From NCBI GenBank assembly GCA_031263875.1, contig JAISEX010000275.1:1-6206 (forward strand): a stretch of 6,206 bases of DNA, in the 5' to 3' direction. The DNA comes from Eubacteriales Family XIII. Incertae Sedis bacterium (GTDB lineage Bacteria > Bacillota > Clostridia > Peptostreptococcales > Anaerovoracaceae). The notes beneath the pieces are model-generated. The model was given only the letters and a program-made list of their open reading frames with translations. It had not been told where the DNA came from and did no database searches. Made by a program: the position numbers and the translations under genes. Of the stretch, positions 5,728 through 6,206 are shown one piece after another (position 1 is the first letter of the stretch; each line of letters begins with the position of its first letter).

Positions 5728-5794
5728 CACGGCGGATTTCATTCTCTATGTCCGGCTTTTTAATTGCCGCCCCGCTCTATTCACGGGCATCCGG

Positions 5795-6110
5795 TTTGGG
5801 CGCATGGGGCTGTTTCGTGCTTACTTATAAAAGATATTTTTGAAAGCCTTCGCTACATAGGATTCTATATTTTTCCTTGTTATCAAAACAGCCCCACCGG
5901 GCTTTCCGGGGCTCCGCTTCGCTTCGGCCGCTTCGCGGCTGCTACCGCACCCCTCCTATCCCTTGCGCGTCGCTCGGCTGACGCCTCGCTCCCCTGTGCG
6001 AGAAAAGTATACAACACGCTCGTTCTCACTACGGCGAATTAGTTTCTCACATAACCAGCAACCAATGCGAGAGAAAACCCGACGTGCGCCCCATTCCCCT
6101 GCCGTCGTCC
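5795..6110 (+). repeat. Structured repeat family, copy C (most complete: head, middle, tail)
   Basis: The head opens at 5795 with the same 19 bases as copy B. Stem 5805-5815 pairs with 5886-5896 (11 bp perfect) around a 70-base AT-rich loop. The 22-base core at 5891-5912 is identical to copy A. The middle block is at 5937-5969, with a GCCGC/GCGGC hairpin just before it. The tail is at 5998-6110, 113 bases long and collinear with the minus-strand tail at 1797-1685. This copy gives the best definition of the whole element, about 316 bp. Confidence 0.84.
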
Positions 6111-6160
6111 TTCCCCCATTAAAAAACAATACTAAATTTCAAAAAACACCCTTCAAACTA

Positions 6161-6189
6161 TTGACAAGGACCATATCTTGGTATATCAT
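6161..6189 (+). promoter_or_regulatory. Strong sigma-A type promoter for a gene beyond the right edge
   Basis: TTGACA (6161-6166) and TATCAT (6184-6189) are separated by exactly 17 bases, with AT-rich surroundings. An inverted repeat ACCA-TATCT-TGGT (6170-6182) lies between the boxes, and TATCAT is repeated in tandem (6184-6195). AAAAAGGAA near 6196-6204 could be the beginning of a ribosome binding site region. The regulated gene is not in the window. Confidence 0.7.
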
Positions 6190-6202
6190 TATCATAAAAA
6201 GG
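6184..6202 (-). promoter_or_regulatory. Possible Fur-like operator overlapping the right-edge promoter
   Basis: On the minus strand GATAATGATATAC matches the first two hexamers and centre of the 19-bp Fur box well, but the remaining half does not, giving about 11 of 19 matches. Its position over the -10 box would suit repression. AT-rich promoter sequence produces such partial matches by chance, so this is only a candidate. Confidence 0.22.
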
Positions 6203-6206
6203 AATA

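Larger units (their letters stand above)
5429..6206. other. Gene-free stretch of 778 bp: AT-rich leader, hairpins, repeat copy C, promoter
   Basis: No convincing protein gene is present. The part nearest the integrase (about 5480-5780) is noticeably AT-richer than its surroundings. It holds a 5-bp inverted repeat CGTGA-CCCGT-TCACG (5529-5543), which may belong to the integrase control region. A weak minus-strand promoter is possible there: TTGCAC at 5522-5517 and TATTCA at 5500-5495, 16 bases apart. Two hairpins, repeat copy C and an outward promoter follow. No excisionase-like small gene was found upstream of the integrase. Confidence 0.7.

Noticed and set aside
5448..5843. 131-residue plus-strand reading frame upstream of repeat copy C
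   Set aside because: It begins in the integrase leader, runs through both hairpins and the terminator, has no ribosome binding site, and ends inside the repeat.
3639..5912. Integron interpretation with attC sites around an IntI-type integrase
   Set aside because: The recombinase has an AP2-like N-terminus of the Tn916/phage type, no integron-specific insert was seen, and the repeats lack the paired GTTRRRY core expected of attC.

Overview
The window looks like part of an uncultured, moderately GC-rich Clostridia-type (Firmicutes) genome. This rests on a consensus AGGAGG ribosome binding site in front of the integrase, a DtxR/MntR regulator with the clostridial-looking N-terminus MKIYESGENYLETI, an EamA transporter and a Tn916-type integrase. 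The taxon is an inference; there is no marker gene here.

Layout. All four recognisable genes are on the minus strand. (1) 1-1127: the N-terminal 375 residues of an AMP-forming acyl-CoA synthetase that runs off the left edge. (2) 1128-2065: a gene-free stretch filled by two copies of a structured repeat family arranged head-out as an inverted composite (1299-1975). (3) 2066-3485: a two-gene unit, a DtxR/MntR-type metal-dependent repressor (3081-3485) followed by an EamA/DMT membrane transporter (2066-3112), with coding regions overlapping by 32 nt. (4) 3486-4270: a second gene-free stretch with a copy of the same repeat family, two REP-like palindromes, two strong hairpins and a tandemly duplicated tail unit. 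(5) 4271-5428: a complete tyrosine recombinase of 385 residues with all catalytic residues. (6) 5429-6206: an AT-rich tract with a plus-strand terminator-like hairpin and no gene, a further repeat copy, and at the right edge a strong plus-strand promoter for a gene beyond the window.

How the parts relate. Repressor and transporter are probably co-transcribed and translationally coupled, so metal-responsive control of the transporter is plausible. The integrase stands alone, without excisionase or cargo, between two same-direction copies of the repeat family sharing a perfect 19-bp segment 2156 bp apart. The synthetase has no visible functional link to the rest.

The most unusual content is the repeat family. 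A head begins with GGGCGCATGGGGC and in three of four copies closes on itself through a stem whose variable base pairs change together. A GC-rich middle and a tail of about 113 bp follow. Four heads and at least four tails lie within 6.2 kb, in every long intergenic gap. I do not recognise this family.
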